A stretch of DNA of 64,000 bases from Mycobacterium sp. SMC-4 (lineage in GTDB: Bacteria > Actinomycetota > Actinomycetes > Mycobacteriales > Mycobacteriaceae), in the NCBI RefSeq assembly GCF_025263265.1, contig NZ_CP079869.1, positions 4,278,001 through 4,342,000 on the forward strand. The letters run 5' to 3'. Of the stretch, positions 44,850 through 54,185 are shown piece by piece. The translations under genes were made by a program, and so were the position numbers. Numbering within the stretch: position 1 is the stretch's first letter; every line of letters begins with the position of its first letter. The notes under the pieces are model-generated. The model had not been told where the DNA came from. It saw only the letters and a program-made list of their open reading frames with translations, and did not search any database.

Positions 44850-45302
44850 ATGGTGGTGGCAGTGACATTCGCGCACTTCGATGAGCAGATCGCCGACCAG
44901 CTGCTCAGATCGCCGAACACAGCAGGTGGACTGTCGAGGTTTCTGAGCTTTCGGCACACCGAACTCGCCGCCGGTCGGCTGGTGGCAGAGATGGAAACCC
45001 GTGCCGAACTGCTCACACCCTTCGGCACCCTGCACGGCGGATGTCTATCGGCGATGGTCGACCACTGTCTCGGAGTCGTGTTCTACCCCGTCATTCCGGC
45101 CGGATCATGGGTCGCCACCACCGAATTCAAGCTAAACCTGCTGCGACCCGTGTCCACCGGTGTGTGTGTCGCCGTCACCGACATCGTGTCGCTGGGCAAG
45201 CGCAGTGGAGTGGCGCGCATCGACATTAGCAACGGCGACAAAGCCGTCTGCGTAGCCCAGGGCACGGTCACGATCGTGAACGCCGCGGGCAACGCACTAT
45301 GA
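44850..45302 (+). CDS. PaaI-type thioesterase
   Basis: The 150-residue hotdog protein has TPFGTLHGGCLSAMVDHCLG, the family helix with HGG, and FKLNLLRPVSTG. AGGAGAAAGG precedes the ATG. It hydrolyses acyl-CoA or aryl-CoA esters. It lies in a P450 - thioesterase - hydrolase run that probably shares the 43428 operator. Confidence 0.85.
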   Translation: MVVAVTFAHFDEQIADQLLRSPNTAGGLSRFLSFRHTELAAGRLVAEMETRAELLTPFGTLHGGCLSAMVDHCLGVVFYPVIPAGSWVATTEFKLNLLRPVSTGVCVAVTDIVSLGKRSGVARIDISNGDKAVCVAQGTVTIVNAAGNAL

Positions 45303-45360
45303 AGGCGCTTGCTGCCGGGCCCACGCTTCGGGCGGACGACGATCTCGCCAGGAAGGTGTC

Positions 45361-46251
45361 ATGACCTCCGCCGTGCAGCATCGGGTCCGAACCCAGGACG
45401 GGATCGCCCTGGCTGCGGACTGCTACGGCCACGATGACGCCCGTCCCGTCGTGCTGCTCCTGCACGGCGGCGGCCAGAACCGGCACGCGTGGAGCACTTC
45501 AGCGCGTCGCCTCCACGCATGCGGATACACAGTCGTCGCCTACGACACCCGCGGTCACGGCGACAGCGACTGGGACCCAGCCGGCAGGTACGACATCGAG
45601 CGACTCGCGACCGATCTTCTCGCCGTGCGCGAGCACTTCAGCGCCTATACCGCCCCTGCGGTCGTAGGTGCATCCCTTGGGGGCATGACCGTGCTCGGCA
45701 CGCATCTGTTGACATCCGGGGCGTCGTGGGCGGCGGTCGTCCTGGTCGACGTCACCCCGCGACTTGAATTCCAGGGCGCCCGTCGCGTGGTGACGTTCAT
45801 GGCCGCACATCCCGATGGCTTTAGCACCCTCTCTGACGCCGCAGAGGTGATCGCCGCGTACAACCCCCATCGCTCGCGCCCGGCCAACGTCGACGGCCTG
45901 CGCAAGGTGCTACGGCAGCGTCACGACGGCCGCTGGATCTGGCGGTGGGACCCGGCATTCATTCACTCCAACTTCGACTTTCTCCGCGACGAATCGACCA
46001 CGGGAACGGAGCAATTCGACGCAATCAGCCACCTGCTGATCGACGGAGCCCGACGGGTCAATGCCCCAACACTTCTCGTAAGGGGCCTCTTGTCCGACGT
46101 GGTCTCCCAAGCCACCGTCGACGAGTTCAAGCAACTGGTTCCCCACGCCGAGACCGTCGACGTATCCGGCACCGGACACATGATCGCCGGCGACGACAAC
46201 GACGCCTTCGGCTGCGCCGTCACCGAGTTCCTCGGCCGGAACCTCCTGTAG
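45361..46251 (+). CDS. Alpha/beta hydrolase
   Basis: The 296-residue protein has LLLHGGGQNRHAW, DTRGHGDSDW, nucleophile elbow VGASLGG, an acid residue in GLLSDVVS, and the His in SGTGHMIAGDDN, so a full Ser-Asp-His triad is visible. This contrasts with the defective paralogue at 7383-8204. Likely an esterase or epoxide/ring-cleavage-type hydrolase. Confidence 0.88.
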   Translation: MTSAVQHRVRTQDGIALAADCYGHDDARPVVLLLHGGGQNRHAWSTSARRLHACGYTVVAYDTRGHGDSDWDPAGRYDIERLATDLLAVREHFSAYTAPAVVGASLGGMTVLGTHLLTSGASWAAVVLVDVTPRLEFQGARRVVTFMAAHPDGFSTLSDAAEVIAAYNPHRSRPANVDGLRKVLRQRHDGRWIWRWDPAFIHSNFDFLRDESTTGTEQFDAISHLLIDGARRVNAPTLLVRGLLSDVVSQATVDEFKQLVPHAETVDVSGTGHMIAGDDNDAFGCAVTEFLGRNLL

Positions 46252-46384
46252 GTCGCGACGTTGGTCGAGCACCATCGATCGGCCAGTAGTCAGAACCGAT
46301 CTTGACTTCACAGCGCGCGAAGCGGAGCCCATGAAGTGTTCTTCGGTTAAGGCCGACTTTGAACTGTGCCGGGCTCTGGTCGAG

Positions 46385-47254
46385 CTAGACGCCACTACGC
46401 ACTTGCTGGCCACCATCGGCGTCGAAGAGTTCCTTGGTCCAGCGTTCGAGGATTTCTGCGCTGTCCCAGTCGTCGGGATGAAATCCGGCGCGGGTGTAGG
46501 AGCGAAAGCGCGCAATTGCTGCTGGGCTGAATAGCGGGTTATGACGGAAGGCTCGAAGGCTGCGCAGCAAGCGCACCGGGTTGTAGGCGGAACGGTCACC
46601 AGCCAGAGAGCGGGTGGTCTGGATGACCAACTCGCTGAACAAGAGGAGGCTGGCGATCCGCATCCCCCAGACCCTGGTGCGTTCGCTTCCACCGACCGTC
46701 TCGTAGACATCGAAAGCAACGGCCTTATGCTCGCATTCTTCCAGTGCGTGCCAGAGCAGAATAGGCCGCACTTCGGTGTCGCCGATCAGTTCTTGAGCTT
46801 CGTCGCTGGTGAGAATGATCTCGGCGAATGTCGCCGTGTAGTGCTCGAGGGCGGCCGTCACAGCCAGGCGCATCTTGGGAGAAAAACGCTTCTCAAGTCG
46901 GCCAACCAGCTTCTTGACATGCCGATCGATCCCCTCGGTGGGATAGCCCATTGCTTGAAGCCGATCGTTGAGCAGCCGATGCTGGTGTCGGTGGGTGGCC
47001 TCTTGTGCGATAAACCCCTTGACCGCCTCCTTGAGGTCAGCGTCGCTGATGTGGTCCCGGTACTCGCGGACTGACCGGATAAAGAAGTCTTCGCCTTCGG
47101 GGAACGTGGCCGACAAGGTGGACACAAAGTGGCTCATCACCAAGTCGCCATCAACGAAGTGCTGCCGACTGGTCCCAGCAGGCATATCGAATCGAACACG
47201 GCGGGGCTTCGGGACGACCCGTGCGGTGGGCCGTGTGGACGAATCGTCGCTCAT
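46385..47254 (-). CDS. PF10118-family predicted metal-dependent hydrolase
   Basis: The 289-residue helical protein has EATHRHQHRLLN, ALEHYTATFAE and WHALEECEHKAVAFDVY, the Glu/His-rich motifs of the COG3687 family resembling a diiron four-helix bundle. Members are frequent in mycobacterial lipid clusters. It diverges from a TetR gene. Confidence 0.85.
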   Translation of the reverse strand: MSDDSSTRPTARVVPKPRRVRFDMPAGTSRQHFVDGDLVMSHFVSTLSATFPEGEDFFIRSVREYRDHISDADLKEAVKGFIAQEATHRHQHRLLNDRLQAMGYPTEGIDRHVKKLVGRLEKRFSPKMRLAVTAALEHYTATFAEIILTSDEAQELIGDTEVRPILLWHALEECEHKAVAFDVYETVGGSERTRVWGMRIASLLLFSELVIQTTRSLAGDRSAYNPVRLLRSLRAFRHNPLFSPAAIARFRSYTRAGFHPDDWDSAEILERWTKELFDADGGQQVRSGV

Positions 47255-47288
47255 GTTGTTCTCCCATTCGCCAAGGACGCGCTGTCAA

Positions 47289-47310
47289 TCTGACTCTAAG
47301 CCTTGTCAGA
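47289..47310. promoter_or_regulatory. TetR-type inverted repeat between the PF10118 and tetR genes
   Basis: TCTGAC-N10-GTCAGA lies in the divergent intergenic region, with flanking symmetric A/T bases. Confidence 0.5.
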
Positions 47311-47358
47311 ATTAGATGGCAAGCTATCCACGTGGTTTCGGCGCGGGTGTATAGCGGA

Positions 47359-47994
47359 ATGTCCGCCGAGGAGCGTCACCGGAACCGGCGCACCCGTCTC
47401 ATCGAGGCCGCAACGGAGTTGATCGGCACGCGCGGCGTTGCCGCCGCCACTGTGACTGCCGTCTGCGCTGAATCGGGTGTCACGTCACGGTACTTCTACC
47501 AGCACTTCTCCGACCGAGACGCACTCCTGCGGGCTGTCTACCAGCAGCTCTATGCCACCTTCCAGGAGGTGATAGTCGACGCGATCCCCGATGCCGGCGA
47601 GCCACCGGAGGTATTGGCGTACGCGCCAATCCGCAGGCTGGTCGGCATGATCGACAACGACCCGCGGCTGGGTCGGATCCTGTTCGTGGAATCTGCAACC
47701 GAGCCGCTGCTCCGAGAGCTACGCAGCGAACTAATGGCAGGTTTCACCGACCTTGTCTTGCGCGAAGCCAGACTTCACCTCGACATCGCCGACTCTGCCG
47801 TGGGGGTTGCCCATTTGGCTTCGACCTTGGGCGTGGGAGGGCTATTCGAAGTCTTGCGCCGCCGACTCGACGGAGAACTGGAATTCACCACAGATGAACT
47901 CGTTCAGCACTGCGCAGGTTTCCTGGGCAGCCTAGGCAATTACGTGCTGCTGCAGAACACGGGCCAGTCGGCCACAACCGAAGCGCAAACCTAG
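47359..47994 (+). CDS. TetR-family regulator
   Basis: From the ATG at 47359 the product has 211 residues (a GTG at 47332 would add nine). The HTH is GVAAATVTAVCAESGVTSRY followed by FYQHF. It probably represses the divergent PF10118 gene. A regulatory link to mmpL downstream is possible but the mmpL operator matches a different TetR locus. Confidence 0.85.
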   Translation: MSAEERHRNRRTRLIEAATELIGTRGVAAATVTAVCAESGVTSRYFYQHFSDRDALLRAVYQQLYATFQEVIVDAIPDAGEPPEVLAYAPIRRLVGMIDNDPRLGRILFVESATEPLLRELRSELMAGFTDLVLREARLHLDIADSAVGVAHLASTLGVGGLFEVLRRRLDGELEFTTDELVQHCAGFLGSLGNYVLLQNTGQSATTEAQT

Positions 47995-48276
47995 AGCTAG
48001 CGGCCCCGCTACGCGATGTGGCCGTGCGTGCGCCCGACGACCAACGTCCGAGAACAGCAACAGCAAGACCCTGAACGGCATCCAAGGCCAGTGTCGTCGA
48101 CTTACAGCGTCAGCCCTGGCTTCCAGAAACCCACTGAGTGTTCGATCATTCCTCTGCCCACTGCGACCGTCGGCCCGGTCCCGACTCGATAGCGGTCGCC
48201 GGCCCCTTCGCCAGCCGCGCGCTTTGCGCGGCCTGGCGACGACGGCCCCGCCACCACTTGCACTACATGCGGTAGC

Positions 48277-48301
48277 GTAGCGATACCGATAGTATCGCTA
48301 C
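48277..48301. promoter_or_regulatory. TetR-type operator upstream of mmpL (copy 2)
   Basis: GTAGCGATAC-CGATA-GTATCGCTAC is a perfect 10-5-10 palindrome, 24 nt before the mmpL GTG. Its core CGATAC-N5-GTATCG is identical to the site at 41172-41188. The remainder of 47995-48324 shows no gene. Confidence 0.8.
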
Positions 48302-48324
48302 GATTCGCTACTAGTGGAGGCCCA

Positions 48325-51300
48325 GTGACCGACGGCACTGCAGATTCCCCAGGCCAGGCCACGCGCCGTGGCCAGCGGGACAACGGATCCCCCAACCCGG
48401 CCGAAACCCGCGAGTACAGCGAACGGTTGGCAGCGCTAGCCCGATTCACCCTCCGACACAAAGCGCTGGTCATCGGGGTATGGCTAGGCGCCGCGGTCGT
48501 CCTCGCGTTGCTGTTCCCCCAGCTAGAAACCGTGGTGCGCCAACAGTCGGTGGACCTCATCCCTCGCGATGCGCCGTCCTTGCAGACGGTTGACCGCATG
48601 AGCGCCGCTTTCGGCGAAGAAGGCTCAAAAACCATGGTGTTCGTCGCCATGGAAGACCCCAATGGCTTGACTCCGACTGCACGGCAGCGCTACGGCGAAC
48701 TCGTGCGCCGGTTGCAGGGCGAAGGCAACCACGTCCTGCTGGTGCAGGACCTACTGTCCGATCCGATTACCGAAGCCCAGGCAGTCAGCGCCGACCGCAA
48801 AGCTTGGTACCTGCCCGTAGGTGTCACCGGCACCCTCGGAGACCCCACGGCCGCCGAATCGGTAAACGCGGTGCGCAACATCGCCGCCGAGGTCTTCACC
48901 GGCTCGACCACGACTGTGCAAGTGACGGGACCACCGGCAACCTTCAGCGACATGATCGCATCCGCCGAGCACGACCTGCTGCTGATCTCAATCGCTACCG
49001 CGGGCGTGATCGCCCTGATCCTGCTGATCGTCTACCGGTCGGTGTTCACCGCGCTGTTACCGCTGCTAGTAATCGGGTTGAGCCTGGCAGTCGGGCGCGG
49101 CGTGCTGTCCGCCCTCGGCGAGATGGGCATGCCCGTCTCCCAGTTCACCGTCGCCTTCATGACTGCGATCCTGCTCGGCGCGGGAACCGACTACACCGTA
49201 TTTCTGATCAGCCGATACCACGAACAGCGCCGCGCCCAAGTACCCGCCGATCAGGCCGTCATCCACGCCACCGCCAGCATCGGGCGCGTCATCCTCGCCT
49301 CCGCCGCCACCGTCGCACTCGCGTTCCTGGCCATGGTCTTCGCGCGGCTCAGCGTCTTCGCCGCCCTTGGCCCCGCGTGTGCCATCGCCGTACTGTTCGG
49401 ATTTCTGGCCACCGTAACCCTGCTGCCACCGGTGCTGTCGCTAGCCGCCAAACGCGGCATCGGTGAACCCAAACCCGATCGCACCCGCCGCTACTGGAAC
49501 AGCGTCGCCGTCGCCGTGGTCCGCCGTCCCGTGCCACTACTCATCGTCAGCCTGGTCATCTTGCTCGCCCTGTCGGCAGCGGCAGCAACCATCAAAATCA
49601 GCTACGACGACCGCAAGGGCCAACCAGACACCACGGCCAGCAACCTGGGCTACCACCTGCTGGACCGCCACTTCCGCAAAGACGTCGTCATCAGCGAATT
49701 CCTCGTCGTGGAAAATCCGACCGACATGCGGACCGGCAAAGGACTGGCCGATCTTGACGAGATGGCCTCCCGCGTCTCCCAGATCCCCGGCGTCACCAAG
49801 GTTTCCGGAGTCACCCGCCCCACCGGAGAGCGCCTCGACCAAGCAGAACTGGCCTGGCAGAACGGCCAGATCGGCGACAAAATGGCCGGCGCCGTCGCCG
49901 AGGGCAACTCCCGCAAGGACGACCTCACCAAACTCACCGACGGCGCCGACCAGCTCGCCGACGGCCTCGCCCAACTCGACAGCACCGTGCGCACCGCCTT
50001 CACACCACTAGCCGGAATCCTCACCCAAGCCCAATCCGCAGGAACTCAGGTCAACCAATTCCGGCCGCTGCTGCAACAACTTTCCGCCACTGCCCCCGCC
50101 GTCGACCAAGCCATCCAATCCGGCCCAGGACTACGACCGCTGGCCAACCAAGCCCAAAACGCAATCACTCAACTCGACCCACTCGTCGGCGCCCTCAACA
50201 CCTCACCCTGGTGCGCCACCACCCCACAATGCGCCCAAATCCGCAACCAGGTCCAGATCCTGGTCACTCTGCGCGACAACGGATTCTTCAACCAAATCGC
50301 CGACCTCGGGGACCGCTACGATCCCGCCACCAATGCCACCGTTGGTGGCACCCTCGCCAACGTCCAGAACGCAGTCGCCTCACTGGACAAGGCATTCGGA
50401 GCCCTGGGTGACCCCGCCGACCTGACCACAAATCTCCGCCGATTGCAGGACGGAATCGGACAGCTGGCCTCCGGCGCCCAAGCACTCGCCACCGGCGTCC
50501 GCACCCTCGCCGACAGCAACATCGAAATGCTGTCCGGCATGAGCCAGATCGCCACCCAACTACAGAACTCCTCGCGCGCAGCGGCCGACTCCGACTCCTC
50601 GAGCGGTTTCTACCTGCCCGCCAACGCATTCGAGAACCGGCAATTCACCGACGTCGCCGAACAATTCCTCTCACCGGACGGCAAAACAGCGCGGTTCATG
50701 ATCGAAAGCAGCCACGACCCATACAGCGTTGAAGCCATGGACCTCGCCAGCCGCATCACCGACACCGCCAACACCGCACGACCCAACACGTCACTCGCCG
50801 ACGCCACCGTGTCCGTAGCCGGCTTCCCCGCCGTCAACTCCGATATCCAACGACTCCTCTGGGCCGACTTCGCACAACTAGCCATCGCCACCATCATCAT
50901 CGTCGGCGTCATCCTGGTCCTACTACTGCGCGCACTCCTAGCACCGCTCTACCTACTAGGCACCGTCGTGCTCAACTACCTCGCATCACTCGGCATCGGC
51001 GTCGTAGTCTTCCAATGGGGACTGGGCCACGAAATCGCCTGGCCCGTACCGCTGCTGGCGTTCATCATCCTCGTCGCCGTCGGCGCCGACTACAACATGC
51101 TGCTCGTCTCACGGCTCCGCGAAGAATCCGGAACCAACATCCGCGTCGGCGTCCTGCGCACCGTGGCAAACACCGGAGCCGTCATCACCTCCGCTGGCCT
51201 CATATTCGCCGCCAGCATGTTCGGCCTCATGGTCGGCTCAGTCGCCATCATGATCCAAGCCGGCCTCATCATCGGCTTCGGGCTGCTGCTCGACACCTTC

Positions 51301-51447
51301 CTCGTGCGCACCCTCACCGTGCCCGCCATCGCCACACTCCTACGCGAAGCCAGCTGGTGGCCCACCAAAGCAACAAACCCGCGACCCGGTCAGACCAACC
51401 CAGGAGGCATTAAGGACGCACCTCACGTGCTGGTCCAGGAGAGGTGA
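48325..51447 (+). CDS. MmpL-family RND lipid transporter
   Basis: The GTG has GGAGG upstream. The 1040-residue protein has the MmpL plan: one membrane helix, a porter domain, six helices with GAGTDYTVFLISRYHE, a second long extracytoplasmic domain with a coiled-coil stretch (KLTDGADQLADGLAQLDSTV) and a Cys pair (WCATTPQCAQ), then five or six helices with VAVGADYNMLLVSRLREE. The paired Asp-Tyr motifs form the proton relay. It exports cell-envelope lipids; the specific cargo is unknown. No mmpS is adjacent. Confidence 0.93.
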   Translation: MTDGTADSPGQATRRGQRDNGSPNPAETREYSERLAALARFTLRHKALVIGVWLGAAVVLALLFPQLETVVRQQSVDLIPRDAPSLQTVDRMSAAFGEEGSKTMVFVAMEDPNGLTPTARQRYGELVRRLQGEGNHVLLVQDLLSDPITEAQAVSADRKAWYLPVGVTGTLGDPTAAESVNAVRNIAAEVFTGSTTTVQVTGPPATFSDMIASAEHDLLLISIATAGVIALILLIVYRSVFTALLPLLVIGLSLAVGRGVLSALGEMGMPVSQFTVAFMTAILLGAGTDYTVFLISRYHEQRRAQVPADQAVIHATASIGRVILASAATVALAFLAMVFARLSVFAALGPACAIAVLFGFLATVTLLPPVLSLAAKRGIGEPKPDRTRRYWNSVAVAVVRRPVPLLIVSLVILLALSAAAATIKISYDDRKGQPDTTASNLGYHLLDRHFRKDVVISEFLVVENPTDMRTGKGLADLDEMASRVSQIPGVTKVSGVTRPTGERLDQAELAWQNGQIGDKMAGAVAEGNSRKDDLTKLTDGADQLADGLAQLDSTVRTAFTPLAGILTQAQSAGTQVNQFRPLLQQLSATAPAVDQAIQSGPGLRPLANQAQNAITQLDPLVGALNTSPWCATTPQCAQIRNQVQILVTLRDNGFFNQIADLGDRYDPATNATVGGTLANVQNAVASLDKAFGALGDPADLTTNLRRLQDGIGQLASGAQALATGVRTLADSNIEMLSGMSQIATQLQNSSRAAADSDSSSGFYLPANAFENRQFTDVAEQFLSPDGKTARFMIESSHDPYSVEAMDLASRITDTANTARPNTSLADATVSVAGFPAVNSDIQRLLWADFAQLAIATIIIVGVILVLLLRALLAPLYLLGTVVLNYLASLGIGVVVFQWGLGHEIAWPVPLLAFIILVAVGADYNMLLVSRLREESGTNIRVGVLRTVANTGAVITSAGLIFAASMFGLMVGSVAIMIQAGLIIGFGLLLDTFLVRTLTVPAIATLLREASWWPTKATNPRPGQTNPGGIKDAPHVLVQER

Positions 51448-51880
51448 AAAGCGAACAGAGCAATACCCGGCGCTACATGCCGACCAGCGTGAAGGCGTAT
51501 TCACCCCGAATGAATACGACCCCTGCGCCGGTACAAACAGCCGATTATCGACGGACGAAAATCAAAACGCCCGCCAACGAAGTTGCACGGGTCGACTGTT
51601 GGTTCGCGAGGATGGCGAGGCTGGCGAACCTCGCACATCTTGCATGCCGCAAACAATCGCGAGGTCCTCAACGTCCGCTCTGCTGCGTGCAGATCTCCAC
51701 GCGAGAAACTGGCCGAGGCGGCCGATAGGGCTCGATAAGAGGGCTGAAACATTGACGGACGCGAGCACGCTGTACGAGCCCTACGCCAGGGTGGACTACC
51801 TAGGCTAAAGCGGGACTTACGAAGTTGCGCTTTGCTGCAACCAACACGTCTCCGTCGGACCCGCGTGAAACGATGTAGCC
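51448..51880. other. Non-coding stretch between mmpL and the GHKL ATPase gene
   Basis: No supported gene. The stretch has lower coding signal on both strands and marks the border to a defence-like accessory segment. Confidence 0.4.
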
Positions 51881-53857
51881 ATGACCACGGTCAAGGTCCA
51901 AGCAGGTCAGTCCATTCTGGAGGGGTACGTCAAAAAGCCCTCCACTGGCCTGACCGAACTCATCTGGAACGCCTTCGACGAAGACGCGCACCACATCGCC
52001 GTGACCTGCGAGTACAACGACCTCGGCGGGATCGAACAGATCGCCGTGACCGACGACGGCAACGGCATGAATCGCGAGAAGGCGGAGCATGCATTTTCCC
52101 GTGTTGGCGATAGCTGGAAGCTGATGCCAGGCACTCGAAGCGAGAGTGGCCAGCGCGTAGTGCACGGACGGCACGGACGGGGCCGTTACACCGCGTTCGC
52201 GCTGGGCAGTCTGGTGCGCTGGGTCTCCACGTCGGAGCGCGTGGAGGGCGGGCTCGGCGTTGTGCAAGTGACCGGTCACAGGTCGTCGCTCGACACCTTC
52301 GACATCGAAGCCTCCGACGTCGGTTCGGACGTTGCCGAGTCCGGGACAGTCGTCTCAGTACACCAATTGGCGCCAGGTGCGTTGTCGAGCTTCGACGCAC
52401 CCGACGACCTACGGCAGGCTGTTCTCACCGAGTTTGCACTGCATCTTGAGCGCTACAAGGATTTCCAAATTCGTTTCCTCGGCGAGCGTATCGATCCGGC
52501 GTCGGTCGAGATACACCGTGAGGAGATCCCGCTGAGCGACCCGCAACGCTGGGACGGCCAAGCCAACCTCACGGTCATTGAGTGGGATTTGCAGAACGTG
52601 CGGCGGTCCATCTTCCTCTGCGATGCGGATGCCCGCGTCCTCGACGAGGTAGAGGCCAGGGTCCAAGCTCCCGGCTCGGAATTCACCGCCTACCTGACTT
52701 GGGAGGGCTTCGTCAGCGACGATCCGGTCGCTTTGGAAGACGACACGGACACGCCTCGCGGGCAGTTGATCCACGCTGCCCGCGATGCGCTACGTGACCA
52801 TCTCGCGGAAAGACAACGACTCCGCGAAGCCGCCACTGTCCAACGCTGGCGCGACGAAGGGGTGTGGCCCTACAAGGACCAGCCCAAAACACCCGTCGAC
52901 CAGGCGACGCGAGACACGTTCAAGGTCGTCGCCCTTGCCGCTTCCCGGACCATTGACGAGAGCAAGAGCGGCGGCCCAAAAGCGATGGCGCTGCGACTTC
53001 TCAAAGAAACGTTCGAGACCGACCCCGAGGCGCTCTTGCCGATCCTGTCCGATCTGGCCCGGCTGCCAAAGTCTCGGGTGGATGAGCTCGCGCAGCTGTT
53101 GAGGCACACATCGCTGACGCAGCTGATTCAAACCGGCCGCGCCATCGGTACCCGCATGGAGTTTCTCAGCGGGTTGGGCACGATCCTGTTCGACCGGCAG
53201 ATCAAGCGACGGCTGCTGGAACGCCGGCAGTTGCACCGCATCCTTGCGCACGAAACCTGGATCTTCGGCGAGGAGTGGAGCCTGACCGGTGACGACGAAC
53301 GCTTGAGCAAGGTACTCAAGAAGTTCCTTGAGAAGCTGGGAACGCACGTCGAGCTAGCTGACCTTAAGGAGGTGCGGTTGGAGGACGGCTCAGATGCGAT
53401 ACCGGACCTGGTACTCGGCCGTCGGCTGCAGACGAATGCCGACTCGTTTGAACATCTCGTGGTTGAGCTTAAACGACCCAAGCACAAGCTGGATGACGAC
53501 GACGTGAGCCAACTGCGGTCCTACGCCAGCGCAATCGTCAACGACGAGGCGTTTGCTCAACCGAATGTCAAGTGGGACTTCTGGCTGGTCGGCAACGAGA
53601 CCACCCGGACCGTTGACGAGCAACGGCGGCAACCGCATCTGCCGTTCGGTGTCGTACAGGAGAGCCCGTATCGGATCGTCGTGAAGCAGTGGAGCGAGCT
53701 GATCTCGGACGCCGAGCACCGACTCAAATTCGTCCAGAACTCGCTGGAGTACGAAACCTCTCACGACTCGGGATTGGCTTACCTCCGAGAAAAATACTCG
53801 CAGTTCTTACCCGCCGAGGTCACCGACTCAGTCAGCCAAGAGGTTCAATCGGCTTAG
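51881..53857 (+). CDS. GHKL (HSP90/MutL-type) ATPase with C-terminal PD-(D/E)XK-like domain
   Basis: The 658-residue protein has an N-terminal GHKL ATPase: N-box TELIWNAFDED (N30), VTDDGNGM (residues 57-63), and GRHGRGR (96-102). A long helical middle follows. The C-terminal part has AIPDLVLGRR (D509) and HLVVELKRP (E529, K531), which fits the PD-(D/E)XK nuclease core. MORC/HSP90-like ATPase-nuclease fusions occur in restriction or abortive-infection loci. No methylase is adjacent. It has its own weakly marked start and a toxin-antitoxin pair downstream. Confidence 0.8.
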   Translation: MTTVKVQAGQSILEGYVKKPSTGLTELIWNAFDEDAHHIAVTCEYNDLGGIEQIAVTDDGNGMNREKAEHAFSRVGDSWKLMPGTRSESGQRVVHGRHGRGRYTAFALGSLVRWVSTSERVEGGLGVVQVTGHRSSLDTFDIEASDVGSDVAESGTVVSVHQLAPGALSSFDAPDDLRQAVLTEFALHLERYKDFQIRFLGERIDPASVEIHREEIPLSDPQRWDGQANLTVIEWDLQNVRRSIFLCDADARVLDEVEARVQAPGSEFTAYLTWEGFVSDDPVALEDDTDTPRGQLIHAARDALRDHLAERQRLREAATVQRWRDEGVWPYKDQPKTPVDQATRDTFKVVALAASRTIDESKSGGPKAMALRLLKETFETDPEALLPILSDLARLPKSRVDELAQLLRHTSLTQLIQTGRAIGTRMEFLSGLGTILFDRQIKRRLLERRQLHRILAHETWIFGEEWSLTGDDERLSKVLKKFLEKLGTHVELADLKEVRLEDGSDAIPDLVLGRRLQTNADSFEHLVVELKRPKHKLDDDDVSQLRSYASAIVNDEAFAQPNVKWDFWLVGNETTRTVDEQRRQPHLPFGVVQESPYRIVVKQWSELISDAEHRLKFVQNSLEYETSHDSGLAYLREKYSQFLPAEVTDSVSQEVQSA

Positions 53858-53890
53858 AGTGCTGGCGTTGGCAGGCATTGTCACCTATTG

Positions 53891-53936
53891 TCTAGTCCCC
53901 TTGACTAGAAATAGTCCAGGCAACTAGACTAGAATT
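53891..53936 (+). promoter_or_regulatory. Leaderless promoter and operator of the hicAB-like genes
   Basis: TTGACT (53901-53906) and TAGACT (53925-53930) are 18 bp apart and place the transcription start at the A of the hicA ATG. TCTAGTC-CCCTT-GACTAGA (53891-53909) overlaps the -35 box, and CTAG elements recur at 53924-53932, fitting autorepression. Confidence 0.7.
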
Positions 53937-54185
53937 ATGGTCAAAGAAGAGCCGACCCGAAAGGTCCACAGACGCTTGAGGGATGCCGGCTTCGCTCCAG
54001 CGGGCGGGAAGGGAGACCACACCAAGTGGCTGCACCCCAGCGGGTTCCACGTGTCCATTCCCGATGCTGACAAATCTATTTCGCCTGGAGTTGTGCGGCA
54101 AATAAACAAAGCAATCGAAAAAGCGGCGCAGTCCAGCAGGGCGAAGCCAGACACTGATCCCGCCGATGCGCAGAAGGGGGAATGA
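53937..54185 (+). CDS. hicA: HicA-like mRNA interferase toxin
   Basis: The 82-residue protein has the HicA double-stranded-RNA-binding-like fold: RRLRDAGFAPAGGKGDHTKW with the catalytic His in GDHTKW, then HPSGFHVSIPDADKSISPGV. There is no ribosome site and the ATG lies 6 nt after a -10 box, so the transcript is probably leaderless. It overlaps the antitoxin gene. Confidence 0.85.
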   Translation: MVKEEPTRKVHRRLRDAGFAPAGGKGDHTKWLHPSGFHVSIPDADKSISPGVVRQINKAIEKAAQSSRAKPDTDPADAQKGE

